Shown one piece after another: positions 36,007 through 46,469 of a DNA stretch of 64,000 nucleotides; the stretch's first letter is position 1; every line of letters starts with the position of its first letter. Where the stretch lies: contig NZ_QPEQ01000001.1 of assembly GCF_009455625.1 (NCBI RefSeq), positions 868,001 to 932,000 of the forward strand. The letters are read 5' to 3'. The translations under genes were made by a program, and so were the position numbers. The DNA is from Paraburkholderia bonniea (lineage in GTDB: Bacteria; Pseudomonadota; Gammaproteobacteria; Burkholderiales; Burkholderiaceae). Below the pieces are notes generated by a model. That model searched no databases. It saw only the letters and a list, made by a program, of their open reading frames with translations, and was not told where the DNA came from.

Positions 36007-37254
36007 ATGTTTGACAGAGCCCAGAGCACTATCGCCAATATCGACCCTGACCTGTGGCAGGCGATCCAGCAGGAAAACCGCCGCCAGGAAGATCACATTG
36101 AGCTGATCGCGTCGGAAAACTACACGAGCCCGGCTGTCATGGCCGCGCAGGGCTCGCAACTGACCAACAAGTACGCCGAAGGTTATCCAGGCAAGCGCTA
36201 TTACGGTGGCTGCGAGTACGTCGACATCGTTGAGCAACTGGCGCTTGATCGCGTCAAGCAGATCTTCGGCGCTGAGGCGGCCAACGTGCAGCCTAATTCT
36301 GGTTCGCAGGCCAACCAGGGCGTGTTCTTTGCAATGCTCAAGCCAGGCGACACCATCATGGGGATGAGTCTCGCGCATGGCGGTCACCTGACGCACGGCT
36401 CGCCCGTCAACATGTCGGGAAAGTGGTTCAACGTGGTGAGCTACGGCCTGAATGAAGCCGAAGATATCGACTACGCAGCGGCAGAAAAACTCGCGCAGGA
36501 GCACAAGCCGAAGATGATCGTGGCGGGCGCTTCCGCGTTCGCGCTGCACATTGATTTTGAGCATCTGGCAAAAATCGCCCGCTCGGTGGGCGCGTATTTC
36601 ATGGTCGACATGGCGCATTACGCTGGGCTTATCGCCGCAGGGGTTTATCCGAACCCAGTGCCGCATGCCGACTTCGTGACCACCACCACGCACAAGAGCC
36701 TGCGTGGCCCGCGCGGTGGTGTGATCCTGATGAAGTCCGAATTCGAAAAAGTGATTAATTCGGCGATCTTCCCTGGCATCCAGGGTGGCCCGCTGATGCA
36801 TGTGATCGCAGCTAAGGCCGTGGCTTTCAAGGAAGCGCTTGCGCCAGAGTTCAAGGTGTATCAGCAACAGGTGCTCGAGAATGCACGGGTTCTGGCTGAA
36901 ACCCTGGTGCAGCGTGGCTTGCGCATTGTGTCGGGCCGCACTGAGAGCCATGTGATGCTGGTCGACCTGCGCGCCAAGCAGATCACCGGCAAGGCGGCAG
37001 AAGCCGCGCTGGGCGCGGCGCACATCACGGTGAACAAGAACGCGATTCCTAACGATCCTGAAAAGCCATTTGTGACGAGCGGTGTGCGTCTCGGTTCGCC
37101 CGCGATGACCACGCGCGGTTTTGGCGTGGAGGAAGCTGTTCAGGTTGGGCATCTGATTGCGGATGTGCTGGACCATCCTGAAGACGCTGGCGTGATCGAA
37201 CGTGTGCGTGGCCAGGTGAGCGAGCTGACACGCCGCTTTCCGGTTTATCGCTAG
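36007..37254 (+). CDS. glyA: Serine hydroxymethyltransferase
   Basis: From ATG 36007 the protein is 415 residues, the family length. It makes glycine and 5,10-methylene-THF from serine. The PLP Lys230 is in '[13 protein letters not shown]'. Substrate-binding '[13 protein letters not shown]', '[14 protein letters not shown]' and 'PNSGSQAN' are intact. It lies 6 bases upstream of nrdR, an arrangement found in beta-proteobacteria. Confidence 0.98.
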   Translation: MFDRAQSTIANIDPDLWQAIQQENRRQEDHIELIASENYTSPAVMAAQGSQLTNKYAEGYPGKRYYGGCEYVDIVEQLALDRVKQIFGAEAANVQPNSGSQANQGVFFAMLKPGDTIMGMSLAHGGHLTHGSPVNMSGKWFNVVSYGLNEAEDIDYAAAEKLAQEHKPKMIVAGASAFALHIDFEHLAKIARSVGAYFMVDMAHYAGLIAAGVYPNPVPHADFVTTTTHKSLRGPRGGVILMKSEFEKVINSAIFPGIQGGPLMHVIAAKAVAFKEALAPEFKVYQQQVLENARVLAETLVQRGLRIVSGRTESHVMLVDLRAKQITGKAAEAALGAAHITVNKNAIPNDPEKPFVTSGVRLGSPAMTTRGFGVEEAVQVGHLIADVLDHPEDAGVIERVRGQVSELTRRFPVYR

Positions 37255-37260
37255 GCCGCG

Positions 37261-37752
37261 ATGCATTGTCCTTTTTGTCGGCACGAAGATACCCAGGTCG
37301 CTGATTCGCGGGTATCCGAAGACGGCGCGGTGATTCGCCGCCGCCGCCGCTGCCCAGCCTGCGATAAACGTTTTACGACGTATGAGCGGATTGAGCTGGC
37401 GTTGCCGTCGGTCGTCAAAAAGGATCGCAGCCGCACTGAGTTCGACCGCCGCAAGATCGTGGCCAGCATGCAACTGGCGTTGCGCAAGCGCCCAGTTGCA
37501 GCTGACGCGATTGACGCTGCAGTGGCACGCATCGAAGATCAACTCCTGGGCAGCGGTGAGCGTGAAGTGCACAGCGAGCGCCTTGGCGAGCTGGTCATGA
37601 ATGAGTTGCGCGCGCTCGACACCATTGCTTATGTTCGTTTTGCTTCCGTGTACCGGCGCTTTGAAGATGTGTCTGAGTTTGAAGACGTGATCGAAGAGTT
37701 TCGCCGCATGGCCAATTCCCCCGCCCCGGGCCGTTCGCCCAAAAAACGCTGA
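37261..37752 (+). CDS. nrdR: Transcriptional repressor NrdR
   Basis: The 163-residue protein has a zinc ribbon with Cys3, Cys6, Cys31 and Cys34, followed by an ATP-cone domain ('[16 protein letters not shown]'). NrdR senses ATP/dATP and represses ribonucleotide reductase genes. It is cotranscribed with glyA (6-base gap). Confidence 0.98.
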   Translation: MHCPFCRHEDTQVADSRVSEDGAVIRRRRRCPACDKRFTTYERIELALPSVVKKDRSRTEFDRRKIVASMQLALRKRPVAADAIDAAVARIEDQLLGSGEREVHSERLGELVMNELRALDTIAYVRFASVYRRFEDVSEFEDVIEEFRRMANSPAPGRSPKKR

Positions 37753-37756
37753 GCTT

Positions 37757-37804
37757 GAATCTGGGTTTGGACCTGAGTTTGGACTTGGACTTGGGTTTGG
37801 ACTA
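37757..37804 (+). repeat. Imperfect GGTTTGGACTTG-type minisatellite
   Basis: Four or so imperfect 12-bp units lie directly after the nrdR stop, in noncoding sequence before the pilin operon. Confidence 0.6.
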
Positions 37805-37988
37805 TTAACCAGCCGCATTCGCAGTTTCCTTCGCGTTTTCATCGCTATTTCCCCCGTTCAGTTCTGACCATTACGCGTGCATTGTTGCGCGGTTCAATCC
37901 CTGTCCGTTAGCTAGCCATTCGGCTAATTGTCACGCTGTGCCTGGCACACTACATTGGCTGCATTCTTTGACGTAATCAGGGATGCAG

Positions 37989-38546
37989 ATGAAATTTAGT
38001 GCTGTGTCAAAACAGGTTTCAGGTGGTTTCACGCTGATCGAAACTCTGATGGTGATTGCGCTGGCGTTGCTGATTGCAACGCTGGCGGTGCCATCGTTCG
38101 TGCTCTGGCAGGTGCGCGACCAGGTTGATAGCCGTGCTCGCACATTTGCGGCCACGTTGGGATTTGCTCGCAGTGAAGCGGTGCGGCGCGGTGTGCCCGT
38201 CACGGTGTGCCGCACGGATCAGGCGAGGCAGTGCCTCGGGGTAGCGCAGCCTTGTGGCGGCGCGCATGACTGGTCGTGCGGTTGGGCGGTGATCGCTGAG
38301 CCTGCCGGGGCGCAAAAAGTACTACGGGCCCAGTCAAGCGAGCTGGACGTGCGAATTTCTGGTGTGCTGAGTGATTTGACCTTTACGCCACCGGCAGGGC
38401 AATTGATCGGCCGTTTTCGCCGCTTTGAAATTGCGCCACGCGTAGCTTCCCAGGAAATGCAGGGGCCGCGTTTTCAGCGCTGCATCCGGATTGCCGCAGG
38501 GGGCCGTGTCCGGCTGGCAGAAGGTTCATGTGGAGCAAGACCATGA
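37989..38546 (+). CDS. fimT: Type IV minor pilin, FimT/GspH type
   Basis: ATG 37989 has AGGG six bases upstream (ATG 37983 is also possible), giving 185 residues. A prepilin site 'GGFTLIETLM' with conserved Glu is followed by a hydrophobic helix. The GspH/FimT domain has four Cys. Minor pilins prime pilus assembly, and some FimT proteins bind DNA. First of five coupled pilin genes; the next start overlaps its stop. Confidence 0.85.
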   Translation: MKFSAVSKQVSGGFTLIETLMVIALALLIATLAVPSFVLWQVRDQVDSRARTFAATLGFARSEAVRRGVPVTVCRTDQARQCLGVAQPCGGAHDWSCGWAVIAEPAGAQKVLRAQSSELDVRISGVLSDLTFTPPAGQLIGRFRRFEIAPRVASQEMQGPRFQRCIRIAAGGRVRLAEGSCGARP

Positions 38547-39013
38547 GCCGCAGACGGGTTGCGCAGTGTGCTGGCATTGCGCTGGTCGAAGTCATGCTCG
38601 CTATCGTCTTGATGGCGGTGAATGCGATGGGTCTGATTGCCACGCAGTTATGGACGGTGCGTGAGACGCGCGCGATGTTGCTGCGCGAGCAGGCCTGGTT
38701 TTTTGCCGATGCTCTCGCTGAGGCGGCGCATGGCGTTGAGGCTGGTACGCGGGTTCAGCAGTGGCAGGGTCGGGCCGTGGATGCGTTGCCGCAGGCGCGT
38801 GTGCGTGTGACGTATTCGGGTGGGGCAGGCATGGCGCAGGTGAGCTGGGCTTCGGTGCGTGGCGTGTCAGCCCGTGTGCCAACGCTCCAGACACCTTCGG
38901 CACCTCAGGAATCAGACTGCGCTGAGCGGTCAGGTGACTTAGGTGACTTAGGTAACTTAAGTGACTCAGGTGACGTTGGCAACGCATGTGCTTCGCTGGG
39001 GTTTGCTGCATGA
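38543..39013 (+). CDS. pilV: Type IV minor pilin, PilV type
   Basis: The start at 38543 overlaps the previous stop (ATGA). The 156-residue protein has a prepilin-like N-terminus 'GIALVEVMLAIVLMAVNAMG'; an Ala replaces the usual Phe after Gly. The tail contains a short repeat (GDLGDLGNLSDSGD) encoded by imperfect 9-12-bp units. It probably joins the minor-pilin initiation complex. Confidence 0.8.
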   Translation: MSRRRVAQCAGIALVEVMLAIVLMAVNAMGLIATQLWTVRETRAMLLREQAWFFADALAEAAHGVEAGTRVQQWQGRAVDALPQARVRVTYSGGAGMAQVSWASVRGVSARVPTLQTPSAPQESDCAERSGDLGDLGNLSDSGDVGNACASLGFAA

Positions 39014-39854
39014 GGCCTCGCTTTGCTGTCCACTTCGTTCGCCGCCATGCTCGTTTCTGCACGCGTGGTCATACGCTGCTTGAACTGCTGATTGCGCTCG
39101 CGCTGGGGCTGGTCGTGACGGCCGGTGCGGTGTCGCTGTATCAGTCGCAACGCAATGCGTTCCAGCGCGCAGGGGATGCACTCCAGATGAATGAGGCGGG
39201 GAGGGCTGCGCTGACGCTAATCGGCCAGCAGATTCAAATGGCGGGCTTCACCTTTGCCGATCTGCCACGTGATCAGCGTCCGGCCCAACCTTTGCCAGCG
39301 GTGTTCGGTTGCAGCGGTGCGCGCCCTGCAGGATCGGGTGCTGGCGGCAAGTTCACCTGTTCACCTTTGGCGAGCCAGTCTGACGGGATTCTCATTCGCT
39401 ATTTCGACGATGGTCTGGCGACATGGAGATCCGCAGCTGGGTTGGCGACGGATTGTCTTGGCCAGGGCGTGAACTCCGTGAGCCCGATGGGCGCGGCAAT
39501 TACGAATCTTTATTACGCGAGGATGAGTGGCTCGACAGGCCAGCCTGAACTGTATTGCGAAGGTAGCGGCAAGCCTGGTTCAGCGCAGCCCGTGGTTGAA
39601 GGGGTAGAGCGTCTGCTGGTTCGGTACTGGTCAGAAGGGGCGGTACAGGCGCTCGCGGCACACATGCTCACGCCTGAACAATGGCGTCATGTGGTGGCGG
39701 TTGATGTGTGTGTGCTGGTGCGCGGAGGGGTACAGCCGCAAGCCGCGCCTTATGTCGATTGCGAGGGGGTGACGGGGGTCAGCAGTGACAGCCGCATGCG
39801 GCGAGCGTTCTGGCGTCACGTGGCGCTGCGCAATGTGCAGGGTGGTGCGTTGCG

Positions 39855-39858
<4 letters not shown>
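39010..39858 (+). CDS. pilW: Type IV minor pilin, PilW type
   Basis: The start at 39010 overlaps pilV (ATGA). The 282-residue protein has prepilin site 'RGHTLLELLIALALGLVVTA' and a long C-terminal domain typical of PilW, including 'GQQIQMAGFTFADLP'. PilW works with PilV and PilX in pilus priming. Confidence 0.85.
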
Positions 39859-40547
<689 letters not shown>

Positions 40548-40556
40548 GGGAAGCGC

Positions 40557-40982
40557 ATGACGCTACGCGCAAGAGGATTCACGTTGCTGGAACTGATGAT
40601 CGTGCTGGCGATTGGCGCTACGCTCGCGGCGTTTGCGGTGCCGTCGTATTTCAATCAGGTGGTGCAGGCGCACCGGATGGAGGCAGTAGCTGCGCTTTAT
40701 CGCGCTGCGCAGTTTCTTGAGTCGAATGCGGGAAATGCTGGAGAAGGCTTGCCCGGTGGGCTGGACCAGGCACCGTCAGTGGGAACGGCGGTGTACCGCT
40801 TGCGTGTGGTGCCAGCGGATGTGCCGGGAGGGGACTACGTGCTGGAGGCACAGCCAGTGGAGTCCGGGCCGATGCATGCCGATGCCTGCGGTGTTTTCGT
40901 GCTGGATGCCAGCGGACAGCGCAGCAACCGCGATGGGAATTTAGCCGGAGCGGGTGCCCGAACCTGCTGGAGCACCCGTTAG
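40557..40982 (+). CDS. pilE: Type IV pilin, PilE/ComP type
   Basis: The 141-residue pilin has the canonical prepilin site 'RGFTLLELMIVLAIGATLAAF' shortened by a very short leader (7 residues). It begins 9 bases after pilX. Two Cys near the C-terminus could form the D-loop disulfide. It may be a minor pilin or DNA-uptake pilin rather than the major subunit, given its place in a minor-pilin operon. Confidence 0.85.
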   Translation: MTLRARGFTLLELMIVLAIGATLAAFAVPSYFNQVVQAHRMEAVAALYRAAQFLESNAGNAGEGLPGGLDQAPSVGTAVYRLRVVPADVPGGDYVLEAQPVESGPMHADACGVFVLDASGQRSNRDGNLAGAGARTCWSTR

Positions 40983-41028
40983 CTCGTGCTGGACGTTAGA
41001 TCTAAGCGCAGAGGCGGTTGGTGTGCGG

Positions 41029-41463
41029 CTAGCGTGCGTCTTTGCGGGTGTCGCGCCGGATTTGTTTCCATACGCGGTACGTTTCCCATGCGGCGAAGCT
41101 CAGGCTGCCCCATTTGAGGATGGGTACCGCGCTGGCGATCAGCGTGGTGCGCAATGGTTTGGCGAGTAACAGTGAGGCCAGTGAGCTAAGCAAGGGGTAC
41201 TGCTTGAGCAGCGAGCCAAACTGGGTTCCGGTATTTTTTGCTGCACCCCAGCGTAGGTTGCCAAGGCTGGGCACCAGGAATTTGATCCAGTTGAAGCTGG
41301 CGACGGCCTGGCGGAGTTCGGCGGTGGCCTGGCCAAGCTCCTCGCGTTCGAGATCCGCACGAATAATCAGCAACTGCTTGCGTACCGCGCGCAGACCCGG
41401 TGTGCTCAGGTCTTTGGCAACCGGTCGCCGCTCTGAAACGTTATCGGATTGGGTTGAGCTCAT
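41029..41463 (-). CDS. DUF3318-type protein
   Basis: The 144-residue protein has an N-terminal helical part ('LRAVRKQLLIIRADLEREEL') and C-terminal hydrophobic segments ('LLSSLASLLLAKPL', 'TTLIASAVPILKWGSL'). It resembles DUF3318 proteins, which in beta-proteobacteria often sit next to the YqjE- and YqjD-type genes found here. Function unknown; inner-membrane location inferred. Confidence 0.7.
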   Translation of the reverse strand: MSSTQSDNVSERRPVAKDLSTPGLRAVRKQLLIIRADLEREELGQATAELRQAVASFNWIKFLVPSLGNLRWGAAKNTGTQFGSLLKQYPLLSSLASLLLAKPLRTTLIASAVPILKWGSLSFAAWETYRVWKQIRRDTRKDAR

Positions 41464-41542
41464 AAGGGAGTGGGCAGTAGCGGTGGGCAGAAGGAGCGAT
41501 TAAGCGGACAGCAAGGCCAGGGTCGGACTGACGCTGCGGGCT

Positions 41543-41932
41543 TTATTGCCGGCGAAAGAGTTCCCGGTCTTTTTCGAATTCGTTGAGCGTGGCTTCGAAA
41601 ATATTGGGTACTTGCTGCAGCCCGCGGCGGGCACGTAACGCACAGAAAATGGCGGCTAGCGCATAGACGCCCGTAATGCTGCCGAGTGCCGCCCAACGCC
41701 AGGGCGTGTTCCAGAAAACGATGGCGATCAGTGCGGTGAGGGCAATTAATGCCATGGTGGCCAGCATCATCGCTGCCAGGCCGAAAAACAGTGTGCTGAA
41801 CAAACGGCTTTTTTCTTCGGCCAGCTCGATGCCGGCGAGTTCAAGCCGTGTTTGCAGAATGGCGAAAACGGAGCCGAAGAGGCGGCGTAACGGACTGGAG
41901 TCCGCACGCTGCGATGGGTTGTCGATCGTCAT
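41543..41932 (-). CDS. YqjE/phage-holin-superfamily membrane protein
   Basis: I chose ATG 41932 (129 residues). Two membrane segments ('LFFGLAAMMLATMALIALTA' and 'WAALGSITGVYALAAIFCAL') follow an amphipathic N-terminus with 'LELAGIELAEEKSR', typical of the YqjE family. It is flanked by the DUF883 and DUF3318 genes, probably one operon for stress-related membrane proteins. Confidence 0.8.
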   Translation of the reverse strand: MTIDNPSQRADSSPLRRLFGSVFAILQTRLELAGIELAEEKSRLFSTLFFGLAAMMLATMALIALTALIAIVFWNTPWRWAALGSITGVYALAAIFCALRARRGLQQVPNIFEATLNEFEKDRELFRRQ

Positions 41933-42063
41933 GACTGAGGGCGCGTTCCCGTGCGTGGATTCCGTGCGTAGCGATACGCGAAAAAAGTCCGGCCAGCGAG
42001 TGGTGTGTGCCGGCCGGCCTGATTTGATAGCGCGCCGGTGAGATTGCCCGGGCAGGCTACGCG

Positions 42064-42339
42064 TTACTTGCGATTTATCAGCAGACCGATCAGTGCGCCG
42101 ATACCAGCGGCAATGCCAATGGAGGCCCATGGATGCTCGTGGACATAATCGTCCGTGGCGCGTGCTGCTTTTTTGCCTTTTTCAACGACGACGACTTGTA
42201 CGTCAGCGGCTTTTTCTTTGGCTTGCTTGATGCGGGCCAGGGTTGTTTCGCGCAATTCTGACGCGCGTTCACCGGTGGCGCTAGCCGCTTGCTTCAACAA
42301 ATCTTCTGCATCTGCGAGAACAGTTTTGATATCCGACAT
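42064..42339 (-). CDS. DUF883 (YqjD/ElaB) membrane-anchored ribosome-associated protein
   Basis: ATG 42339 follows AAGGAG by 6 bases, giving 91 residues. A helical charged body ends in the C-terminal membrane anchor 'ASIGIAAGIGALIGLLINRK'. 'YVHEHPWASIGIA' is the family signature. E. coli YqjD binds stationary-phase ribosomes at the inner membrane; the same role is inferred. First gene of the three-gene cluster. Confidence 0.9.
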   Translation of the reverse strand: MSDIKTVLADAEDLLKQAASATGERASELRETTLARIKQAKEKAADVQVVVVEKGKKAARATDDYVHEHPWASIGIAAGIGALIGLLINRK

Positions 42340-42789
42340 CGATGGCTCCTTATTGATTTCTGACATTGACAGCTTCTTTCTCGTCGCGTCAAACGTGAAT
42401 CGTAACCAAAGAAATGGTCTCTGGCGAGCGCATTCACGCATGTTTCGTTCCAGGGATGCCGCTGCTGGAGCATTCATGTGACTTGTACGGCATAGCCAAA
42501 GCGTGAAGGGTATGGCGTACAGGTGCTGTACAGGTGCCAGGGCAGCGTGCTTGAGAGGGACCAAGCCAGACATCAGTTTTTGCTGCTGTCACCGTAGTTT
42601 TTGCAACCTGGCGGCGTCATTTGCCGAAGCGCGGCGCAAATGAAAGAGAAAAACTTATAACGAACCGCTTATAACGGTCTGACGTAATGTTTGTTCGCCG
42701 AGTTGCACCACTGCCGTATGCTGGCCGTTTTGCCACGTCCTGCGGGCATGCTGTTGCTTTGGGCCCGCTCAACCTTCAGGAGCCGCACC
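42340..42789. other. Divergent spacer, no gene seen
   Basis: It contains the promoters of the DUF883 cluster and the peroxiredoxin gene. No ORF has supporting signals. Confidence 0.4.
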
Positions 42790-43431
42790 ATGAGTCTACG
42801 TCTCGGCGATACCGCCCCCGATTTCGAACAGGAATCCAGCGTTGGTCCTATTCGCTTTCATGAATGGCTGGGCAAGAGTTGGGGGGTGCTGTTTTCGCAT
42901 CCAGCTGATTTCACACCGGTTTGCACCACTGAACTTGGTCTGACGGCCAAGCTCGCCAGCGAATTTGAGCGGCGTAATGTCAAAACGATTGCGTTGTCGG
43001 TGGATAGCGCGGAATCGCACAAAGAGTGGATCAAGGACATTAACGAAACGCAGGCTGCCAACGTCGGTTTTCCGATTCTTGCCGATGGCAACCGCAAGGT
43101 TGCTGAGCTGTACGACATGATTCATCCGAATGCGAGCGCGACGCTGACGGTGCGTTCGCTGTTTGTGATTGATCCGGAGAAAAAGGTGCGGCTAATCATC
43201 ACGTATCCGGCTAGCACCGGGCGGAACTTTGATGAAGTGCTGCGGGTGATTGATTCGTTGCAACTCACCGATCACCATCAGGTGGCGACCCCGGGCAACT
43301 GGAAGCAGGGCGATGACGTCGTGATCGTGCCGTCGCTGAAAGATGAAGCCGTGATCCAGCAAAAATTTCCGAAAGGCTATAAGGCATTGCGTCCGTATCT
43401 GCGGATGACGCCTCAGCCTGACAAGAAATAA
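42790..43431 (+). CDS. 1-Cys peroxiredoxin (Prx6/AhpC-TSA family)
   Basis: From ATG 42790 (AGGAG upstream) the protein is 213 residues. The peroxidatic Cys45 is in 'HPADFTPVCTTELG'. The C-terminal Prx6-type extension ('TPGNWKQGDDVVIVPS') is present, as in LsfA-like enzymes. It reduces hydrogen peroxide and organic hydroperoxides in the cytoplasm. It appears monocistronic. Confidence 0.95.
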   Translation: MSLRLGDTAPDFEQESSVGPIRFHEWLGKSWGVLFSHPADFTPVCTTELGLTAKLASEFERRNVKTIALSVDSAESHKEWIKDINETQAANVGFPILADGNRKVAELYDMIHPNASATLTVRSLFVIDPEKKVRLIITYPASTGRNFDEVLRVIDSLQLTDHHQVATPGNWKQGDDVVIVPSLKDEAVIQQKFPKGYKALRPYLRMTPQPDKK

Positions 43432-43658
43432 CGTTTTGTCTGTGGGTCCTGACTCGGGCGTTTGGCTTCACTCCCTGTTCTGTTTTTGTCTATCGTGTCT
43501 GGCAGCGTCCTGTCTGGTAGCCCGCCAAGCTATCCCAACCCCCAGCCCCGCGCATCGTGACTGACGTTACCGCGCGGGGCTGGAGGTTTTCTGGCCAGAT
43601 ACGCGTGAAAGCGGACCCAGGAGCGACCTGGAAGGGAGGTGGCTTGCACAGCCCCCGC

Positions 43659-43790
43659 CAGCTCAGCCAGCTCAGCCAGCTCAGCCAGCTCAGCCAGCTC
43701 AGCCAGCCCAGCCAGCCCAGCCCAGCCCAGCCCAGCCCAGCCCAGCCCAGCCCAGCCCAGCCCAGCCCAGCCCAGCCCAGCCCAGCCCAG
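43659..43790 (+). repeat. 9-bp then 5-bp (CCCAG) tandem arrays
   Basis: About five CAGCTCAGC-type 9-mers are followed by about sixteen CCCAG pentamers. The arrays are intergenic, between the peroxiredoxin gene and the 3' end of gcdH. The pentamer is not a multiple of three, unlike the coding arrays in this window. Confidence 0.95.
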
Positions 43791-43809
43791 CCCCCCAAAA
43801 AAATCCCCG

Positions 43810-45000
43810 TCAAAAAAACGCCTGAATACCCGTCTGGGCGCGGCCCAGAATGAGTGCATGAATATCGTGGGTGCCTTCGTAGGTATTCACGACTTCGAGG
43901 TTGACCAGGTGCCGTGCCACGCCGAATTCATCTGAAATGCCGTTGCCGCCCAACATGTCGCGCGCTAGCCGGGCGATATCGAGCGCTTTGCCGCACGAGT
44001 TGCGTTTCATCATCGAAGTGATCTCGACTGCCGCGCTGCCTTCTTCTTTCATGCGCCCCAGTCGCAGCACGCCTTGCAGTGCGAGCGTGAGCTCGGTTTG
44101 CATGTCGACCAGTTTTTTCTGGATCAACTGGTTGGCCGCGAGCGGCCGGCCGAATTGTTTGCGCTCCAGGGTGTATTGCCGCGCTGTGTGCCAGCAATCT
44201 TCGGCCGCGCCTAGCGCGCCCCACGCAATGCCGTAGCGCGCTGAATCGAGGCAGGTAAAGGGGCCGCGCAGTCCGCGTACGTGCGGCAGCAGGCTGGCTT
44301 CGGGTACGAACACCTGATCAAGCACGATCTCACCGGTGATCGACGCGCGCAGCCCCACCTTGCCGTGAATCGTAGGGGCGGAGAGCCCCTTCCAGCCTTT
44401 TTCGAGAATAAAGCCGCGAATCGTGTCCTTGCCGTCTTCGGTGAGCTTGGCCCAGATCACGAAGACGTCGGCGATCGGCGCATTGGTGATCCACATCTTC
44501 GCGCCCGAGAGGGTATAGCCGCCATCCACCGGTGTGGCTCGGGTCACCATGCTGCCCGGGTCGGAGCCGTGGTCGGGTTCGGTCAGGCCGAAGCAGCCGA
44601 TCCATTCGCCGCTGGCCAGTTTGGGCAGGTAGCGGGCTTTTTGTTCCTCTGTGCCAAATTCAAAGATCGGCACCATCACCAGCGATGACTGCACCGACAT
44701 CATCGAGCGGTAACCGGAGTCGACCCGTTCCACTTCGCGGGCAATCAGGCCGTAGCTGACGTAGTTCAGGCCGGGGCCGCCGTATTGCTCGGGAATCGTG
44801 GGGCCAAGCAGGCCAATGGCCCCCATTTCACGGAAGATCTCAACCTCGGTGGTTTCGCGCCGGAACGCGTTCAGCACGCGTGGTGCGAGCTTGTCCTGGG
44901 CATAGGCGGCGGCCGCGTCGCGCACCATGCGCTCGTCATCGGTGAGTTGCTGGTCGAGCAGCAGCGGGTCTGCCCAGTGAAATTGCGCGGTGGCGGCCAT
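43810..45000 (-). CDS. gcdH: Glutaryl-CoA dehydrogenase
   Basis: The 396-residue acyl-CoA dehydrogenase oxidises and decarboxylates glutaryl-CoA to crotonyl-CoA in lysine/tryptophan degradation. '[17 protein letters not shown]' is the FAD-contact segment. The catalytic Glu is in '[19 protein letters not shown]'. '[20 protein letters not shown]' and an Arg in '[11 protein letters not shown]' also fit GcdH. It is divergent from the IclR gene, its probable regulator. Confidence 0.96.
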   Translation of the reverse strand: MAATAQFHWADPLLLDQQLTDDERMVRDAAAAYAQDKLAPRVLNAFRRETTEVEIFREMGAIGLLGPTIPEQYGGPGLNYVSYGLIAREVERVDSGYRSMMSVQSSLVMVPIFEFGTEEQKARYLPKLASGEWIGCFGLTEPDHGSDPGSMVTRATPVDGGYTLSGAKMWITNAPIADVFVIWAKLTEDGKDTIRGFILEKGWKGLSAPTIHGKVGLRASITGEIVLDQVFVPEASLLPHVRGLRGPFTCLDSARYGIAWGALGAAEDCWHTARQYTLERKQFGRPLAANQLIQKKLVDMQTELTLALQGVLRLGRMKEEGSAAVEITSMMKRNSCGKALDIARLARDMLGGNGISDEFGVARHLVNLEVVNTYEGTHDIHALILGRAQTGIQAFF

Positions 45001-45122
45001 AACGCTTCTCCTTGTCTGGAATGATTGACGGATGAACGGAATAGATGAATAAACTTAAAACTTGACGAAAGTTCTGCTGTGCGGAACAATGTTTTGCAAA
45101 ATTTCCACGAGTGTATCACCCG

Positions 45123-45914
45123 ATGAAACCCCCTTTGATGAACCTTTCTGTGTCTGCTGAGGCGCTTGATGAGCGCAAGTTCGTGGTTGCGCTGGCGCGC
45201 GGGCTTGAGCTGCTGCGGGCGTTTCGCCCGGGTGAGACGCTGTTGGGAAATGGCGATCTGGCCGCGCGGACAGGTTTGCCGAAGGCGACCGTCAATCGCC
45301 TGGCTTATACGCTCACGACGCTGGGCTATTTGCGTTTCGATGAGCAGTTGGGCAAATACGCGCTGGATGCGGGTGTGCTGTCGCTGGGGTTCGCGCTGCT
45401 GTCGGGTTCTGACACGCTGGAACTCGCGCGGCCTCATCTGCGCAGGCTGGCACGCGAGGTGGGGGCGGCGGTGTCGCTGGGCTGCCGCGATGGGCTTGAC
45501 ATGATTTATCTGGAAACGGTGCGCAGCGAAACTGCGCTGACGCTGGGGCTGGCCTCGGGCTCAAGGCTGTCGATGCTGACGAGTTCGATGGGGCGGGCGT
45601 GGCTGGCGGTTCAGCCGGAGGTTGAGCGCGCCGAGCTGCTCGCGGAACTGGCCGCTGGGGCGCAGAACCCGGCATGGCTGGCAGGGGCGCAGCAGGAGAT
45701 CAAGGCGTTCGCGCAGACGGGCTGCTGCTTTTCTTTCCGCGCGTGGCACGACGATGTGAATGCGGTGGCGGTGCCGTTCCGGGAGCCGCGCGATGGACGC
45801 TGGCTGGTGCTGAGCTGCAGCGGGCCGGCTTCGTCAATGAGTGAGGCGGTGTTTCGTGACAGCATTGCGCCGCGTCTGAAAGCGCTGGCGCGGCGGTTGG
45901 GTGTGACGGGCTGA
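45123..45914 (+). CDS. IclR-family transcriptional regulator
   Basis: From ATG 45123 the protein is 263 residues; GTG 45111 and ATG 45138 are alternatives and no start has a strong site. The winged helix ('GNGDLAARTGLPKATVNRLAYT') is followed by the IclR effector domain ('SLGCRDGLDMIYLETVRS', 'SMGRAWLA'). It is divergent from gcdH, so control of glutaryl-CoA degradation is likely. Confidence 0.9.
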   Translation: MKPPLMNLSVSAEALDERKFVVALARGLELLRAFRPGETLLGNGDLAARTGLPKATVNRLAYTLTTLGYLRFDEQLGKYALDAGVLSLGFALLSGSDTLELARPHLRRLAREVGAAVSLGCRDGLDMIYLETVRSETALTLGLASGSRLSMLTSSMGRAWLAVQPEVERAELLAELAAGAQNPAWLAGAQQEIKAFAQTGCCFSFRAWHDDVNAVAVPFREPRDGRWLVLSCSGPASSMSEAVFRDSIAPRLKALARRLGVTG

Positions 45915-46039
45915 AGCGGCGCGGGGGCTAGGCTGGCGCGGCGCGTGATGCTGTGGCACAGCTTTGAGCCCGCTTTTCGCGCTGGCTTTACCTCGTTAAG
46001 GCTGCGAATTAACTAATAACAATTAGTTAATGTTTCGCC

Positions 46040-46466
46040 TTCGGTGATGTGGTGGCGAGAACCACAGCCCTTGCACGAACCGCATCGAACTGCGCATCGT
46101 GATTGATAGCGGTGAAGCCATATGAGCTCTGGCTGGCGCGATATGCGATGGTGTGCCCACGTCATTGCCGTAGCAACATCTACCGCCCTACCTCTAGCGG
46201 TGGGGAGAACAGCAGCCCTGCACACGGTGATTGATAACGCTGAAGCCACAGGCCCGAACTGGCGCGATACGCGATGCTGTAGCCCACTTCTACCCCATTG
46301 CCGCAGCAACACTTGGCAGCCTGCCTCCAGCGACGGCGAGAACCACAGCCCTTGCACGAACCGCATCGAACTGCGCATCGTTACTGACTCCGTTGAAGCC
46401 ACAGGCCCGAACTGGCGCGATACGCGATGCTGTAGCCCACGCCCACCATCCCCATTACCGCAATAA
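46040..46466. repeat. Decayed tandem copies of the 3' end of the EAL gene
   Basis: A 46-base string starting GCGAGAACCACAGCCC occurs at 46055-46100 and again at 46336-46381. A string containing GAAGCCACAGGCCCGAACTGG occurs in two near-identical copies near 46241 and 46394. The strings resemble the last ~90 bases of the EAL gene at 46470-46560. On the minus strand they still read 'RFVQGLWFSPSLE', like the EAL C-terminus 'QFVQGPLFSPPLE'. Confidence 0.7.
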
Positions 46467-46469
46467 CAC

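Noticed and set aside
35704..37842. A 712-codon minus-strand frame across glyA and nrdR
   Set aside because: It is antisense to two clear housekeeping genes and has no recognisable domain; it is a by-product of high-GC codon use.
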